Positions 61,199 to 64,000 of a DNA stretch of 64,000 nucleotides are shown piece after piece. The stretch lies in contig NZ_CP103794.1 of assembly GCF_030388325.1 (NCBI RefSeq), forward strand, positions 3,658,001 to 3,722,000. Reading direction: 5' to 3'. The notes beneath the pieces were generated by a model. That model did not search any database. It was not told where the DNA came from and saw nothing but the letters and a program-made list of their open reading frames with translations. The translations under genes were made by a program, and so were the position numbers. Position 1 is the first letter of the stretch, and every line of letters begins with the position of its first letter. This DNA comes from Flavobacterium johnsoniae. Lineage in GTDB: Bacteria > Bacteroidota > Bacteroidia > Flavobacteriales > Flavobacteriaceae.

Positions 61199-62428
61199 AT
61201 GACAACAAAAAAATATATTAAGCTTATACTTATTTTAGGTTCTCTAACCGCCCTTGGTCCTTTTTCAATTGACATGTATCTGCCTGGTTTCTCTGGAATT
61301 GCAAAAGATTTAAATACAACTGTCTCAAAAGTTTCGATGAGTTTGTCGAGTTATTTTATCGGAATTTCTGCTGGACAATTGCTTTACGGACCTTTATTAG
61401 ATCGTTTTGGACGTAAAAAACCTTTATTTATTGGTTTGCTTGTTTATATTTTAGCTTCTTTAGGTTGTATTTATGTTGCTGATATTGATGCTTTTATATT
61501 CCTTCGTTTTATTCAGGCAGTTGGAAGTTGTGCCGCGACTGTGGCTTCTGTGGCAATGGTTCGAGATTTATTTCCTGTAAAAGATATACCAAAAGTATTT
61601 TCGCTTTTAATGCTTGTAGTTGGGCTTTCGCCAATGCTGGCACCAACAATTGGCGGTTATGTTACTGAAGATTTAGGCTGGCATGCGGTATTTTTTATCT
61701 TAATGTGTATGGGAATTGTTATTCTGGTCGCTTCACAAATCGGGCTTCCAAATACTTATAAGCCAGATACTTCAATTTCTTTAAAACCAAAACCAATTAT
61801 TTCAAATTTTTTACTCGTTTTAAAAGAATCTCAATTTTATACCTACGCTTTTACGGGAGCAATAGCATTCTCAGGATTGTTTTCTTACGTAGCAGCTTCT
61901 CCTCTAATTTTTATGGATATTTATAAAGTTGATGCTAAAACTTATGGTTGGATTTTCGCTTTGATGTCGGTAAGCTTTATTGGTTCAAGTCAATTGAATT
62001 CTATATTGTTAAAGAGATTTTCAAGTGAACAGATGATTTTTGGAGCTTTGATTTCGCAATCTGTTATTAGTATAATCTTTTTGATTTTAGCTTTGAATGA
62101 TCTTTTAGGATTGTATGAAACTATCGGAATGTTATTTTTATTCTTAGCTTGTTTAGGAATTTCAAACCCAAATACAGCTGGATTGACGCTTGCTCCTTTC
62201 GCTAAAAATACTGGAAGTGCATCTGCGTTAATGGGCGCTATCCAATTAGGTTTGGGAGCTTTAGCATCATTTGCAATCGGTGTTTTTGTAAAAGATTCTG
62301 TAGCGCCAATGGTCGCTGTAATGACCACAACAACAATTACAGCTTTTATTATTTTAAATATCGGAAAACGTTTTATAAAAAATAAAGTAACGATTTCTGA
62401 TAGTGATGATGTTATGATTGCGCACTAA
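61199..62428 (+). CDS. Bcr/CflA-type MFS drug efflux transporter
   Basis: Protein of 409 residues with about twelve membrane helices. LGPFSIDMYLPGFSGIAKDLN in the first helix region, then AGQLLYGPLLDRFGRKKPLFIGL (motif A) and FLRFIQAVGSCAATVASVAMVRDLF are typical of the DHA1 Bcr/CflA subfamily of proton-driven exporters. The substrate is unknown. Convergent with ndh, sharing a bidirectional terminator. Confidence 0.9.
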   Translation: MTTKKYIKLILILGSLTALGPFSIDMYLPGFSGIAKDLNTTVSKVSMSLSSYFIGISAGQLLYGPLLDRFGRKKPLFIGLLVYILASLGCIYVADIDAFIFLRFIQAVGSCAATVASVAMVRDLFPVKDIPKVFSLLMLVVGLSPMLAPTIGGYVTEDLGWHAVFFILMCMGIVILVASQIGLPNTYKPDTSISLKPKPIISNFLLVLKESQFYTYAFTGAIAFSGLFSYVAASPLIFMDIYKVDAKTYGWIFALMSVSFIGSSQLNSILLKRFSSEQMIFGALISQSVISIIFLILALNDLLGLYETIGMLFLFLACLGISNPNTAGLTLAPFAKNTGSASALMGAIQLGLGALASFAIGVFVKDSVAPMVAVMTTTTITAFIILNIGKRFIKNKVTISDSDDVMIAH

Positions 62429-62460
62429 ATATGAAAAACTAAATATTTATCATAATAAAT

Positions 62461-62490
62461 AAAAAGCCGAAATCATTGATTTCGGCTTTT
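62461..62490. terminator. Bidirectional intrinsic terminator
   Basis: AAAAGCCGAAATC pairs perfectly with GATTTCGGCTTTT over a 3-4 nt loop, between convergent genes. Confidence 0.9.
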
Positions 62491-62515
62491 CTTTTTATAA
62501 AGTATTTTTGAATTT

Positions 62516-63781
62516 TTAATTCTGAAGTTTTTTATCTGGTCTAATAATCATTCTAAGAGATTGATCTTTTGCAAAATAAGCAACCATCCAGTTCCAAAAA
62601 GTGTTTAATCTATTTCTATATGTTATTAAAGAAATTAAGTGAATAAACAACCAAATAATCCAAGCAAAGAAACCTTTAAAGTGCCATTTTGGACTTGGTA
62701 AATCTACAACAGCTTTTGCTTTTCCTATAATTGCCATAGAGCCTTTATCGTTGTAAGCAAATGGTTTGAGAGGTTTATTGCCAACCATTGCTTTAAAGTT
62801 TTTCGCCAGATTTAATCCTTGTTGAATTGCAACCTGCGCAACTTGCGGATGTCCGTCAGGAAAATTTTTGTCACCAGCTGTAATTGCAGTATCGCCAATT
62901 GCATAAATATTGTCTACACCATTAACTTTATTGAATTCATCTGTTGCCATACGTCTTCCGCGCCCGTAGCTTTCTTTCGGAATTCCTTCAAAAATTTTAG
63001 CAGAAACTCCTGCGGCCCATATTAAGTTTTTAGTTTTGATGGTTTCTCCGTTTTCAAATACTACAGTATCATCAACGTAATCAACAACTTTAGTATTCAA
63101 TTTTACTACAACTCCCAATTTTGTTAGAGCCTCTAAAGTATCTTTTTGAGATTCTTTGCTCATTGGTGCTAATAAAGCATCACCACCATCAACTAAATAA
63201 ACGTTACTTGCAGAAGTGTCTAATTCTGGGTATTCTTTTAAAAGGATATTTTTACGCATTTCGGCAAACATACCAGAAACCTCCACTCCTGTCGGCCCTC
63301 CTCCTGCCACAACAATCGTAAGTAATTTACGTCTTTTGCGCATGTCTTTGCATATTGCAGCTTTTTCGAGGTTTTTAAGCAGTGTATTACGCATTACGAT
63401 GGCATCATTTAAGGTTTTCATCGGAATTGCGTTTTTCATTACGTTTTCCATACCAAAATAACTCGTTTCTGCTCCAGTTGCAAAAACAAGATAATCGTAC
63501 TCTAAATCTCCGTTGCTTAAAGTTATTTTCTTTTCGGCAGGAGAAACAGAAATTAATTCTCCTAAACGAAAGCTAAGATTCTTTTTACCAGCAAAAAATT
63601 TTCTGAAAGGATAACTAATGCTCGAAGGTTCTAAAAATGCCGTAGCAACTTGATATATAAGTGGTGGGAAAAAGTTATAATTATTTTTGTCTACAAGTGT
63701 TACTTGTATTTGAGGCTGATTTACGAGCTCTTTTGCTAGATTAATTCCCGCAAATCCACCTCCAATAATGACTATTTTCAT
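62516..63781 (-). CDS. ndh: NAD(P)/FAD-dependent oxidoreductase, type II NADH dehydrogenase-like
   Basis: Protein of 421 residues. FAD site VIIGGGFAGINLAKEL at the N-terminus, second nucleotide-binding fold IVVAGGGPTGVEVSGMFAEM, VIWAAGVSAKIFEG-type loop, and NIYAIGDTA near the C-terminal FAD contact. The C-terminal hydrophobic stretch (FFAWIIWLFIHLISLITYRNRL) suits peripheral membrane attachment. It would pass electrons from NADH to quinone without proton pumping. Gene symbol by similarity of layout. Confidence 0.88.
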   Translation of the reverse strand: MKIVIIGGGFAGINLAKELVNQPQIQVTLVDKNNYNFFPPLIYQVATAFLEPSSISYPFRKFFAGKKNLSFRLGELISVSPAEKKITLSNGDLEYDYLVFATGAETSYFGMENVMKNAIPMKTLNDAIVMRNTLLKNLEKAAICKDMRKRRKLLTIVVAGGGPTGVEVSGMFAEMRKNILLKEYPELDTSASNVYLVDGGDALLAPMSKESQKDTLEALTKLGVVVKLNTKVVDYVDDTVVFENGETIKTKNLIWAAGVSAKIFEGIPKESYGRGRRMATDEFNKVNGVDNIYAIGDTAITAGDKNFPDGHPQVAQVAIQQGLNLAKNFKAMVGNKPLKPFAYNDKGSMAIIGKAKAVVDLPSPKWHFKGFFAWIIWLFIHLISLITYRNRLNTFWNWMVAYFAKDQSLRMIIRPDKKLQN

Positions 63782-63861
63782 ATATGTTGTAATTAATAGG
63801 ATTATAGAATAATTCCTTATAAAAGTACAACTTTAATATACAATGACAAAAGTCATATTAT

Positions 63862-64000
63862 TTACTTTTTGAATTTTTTAACTGTTTTTTCAACTATATC
63901 GATTTTGTTCTGTAGGACATAACTTGCCATTAATTTCTCGATTAGTTCTTCTTTAGTTAAATGATGAAAAACCGTTTTTACTTTCGTTTTCAATTCAGCC
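63862..64000 (-). CDS. C-terminal end of an unidentified gene (cut by window end)
   Basis: Open frame entering from the right edge; its last 45 codons end at a TAA (63862-63864). The visible part is Lys-rich and helical (KTVFHHLTKEELIEKLMASYVLQNKIDIVEKTVKKF). Nothing can be said of function. It is on the same strand as ndh, upstream of it. Confidence 0.6.
   Translation of the reverse strand, partial: AELKTKVKTVFHHLTKEELIEKLMASYVLQNKIDIVEKTVKKFKK

Overview
The window looks like a piece of a Flavobacterium (Bacteroidota) chromosome. Supporting signs are low-GC coding sequence, TANNTTTG-type -7 promoter boxes, a PorX-type regulator of type IX secretion, an LpxC-FabZ fusion, two LpxD paralogues, bifunctional HisB and HisIE, and class II ketol-acid reductoisomerase. 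No rRNA, tRNA or CRISPR array was seen.

Layout. Bases 1-3.9 kb (minus strand) hold a small membrane protein, alanine dehydrogenase, tsaE and porX. From 4.1 to 11.8 kb runs an envelope and housekeeping cluster: HD phosphohydrolase, lpxD, lpxC-fabZ, lpxA, efp, a second lpxD-like gene, an NTF2-like gene and sucD. From 11.9 to 25.4 kb come a GIY-YIG-like gene, fabG, a VWA membrane protein, small accessory genes (one DUF1444-like gene split by an in-frame stop), a LysR/YeiH pair, a zinc phospholipase/nuclease-like protein, an alkaline-phosphatase-fold (LTA synthase-like) membrane enzyme and a two-component system. The complete histidine operon hisGDCBHAF(IE) spans 25.5-33.3 kb and is preceded by a promoter, a His-rich leader peptide and an intrinsic attenuator. 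After a CBM9-like protein, an M1 peptidase and a large helical protein come leuA, leuB and ilvDBNC (37.9-46.1 kb), with an Ile/Val-rich leader peptide and attenuator in front of ilvD. Then come acs, an exonuclease-like gene and a cNMP/CBS/DUF294 protein.

The most interesting region is 51.7-60.1 kb, an integrated element of about 8.4 kb. It carries a phage-type replication initiation protein, a run of small membrane proteins, a virion-type lytic transglycosylase and two candidate capsid or spike proteins. It has no integrase, no Walker-A packaging ATPase and no Zot-like morphogenesis ATPase. Both ends carry dif-like sequences that share an identical TATAAA core, so use of host XerC/XerD is the natural hypothesis. 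Size, host and gene content resemble the membrane-containing ssDNA phage FLiP (Finnlakeviridae) more than a filamentous or tailed phage. The assignment is inferred and no gene was matched by alignment. The right flank (60.2-64 kb) is chromosomal: two small secreted proteins, a Bcr/CflA-type MFS transporter, a type II NADH dehydrogenase and a gene fragment at the window end.

Between genes there is much unexplained repeat structure: a palindromic element of about 100 bp present twice intact and once cut by the window start, hairpin-forming arrays of 7-9 nt words in nearly every junction of the his operon, and a six-unit 11-bp direct repeat upstream of the response regulator.
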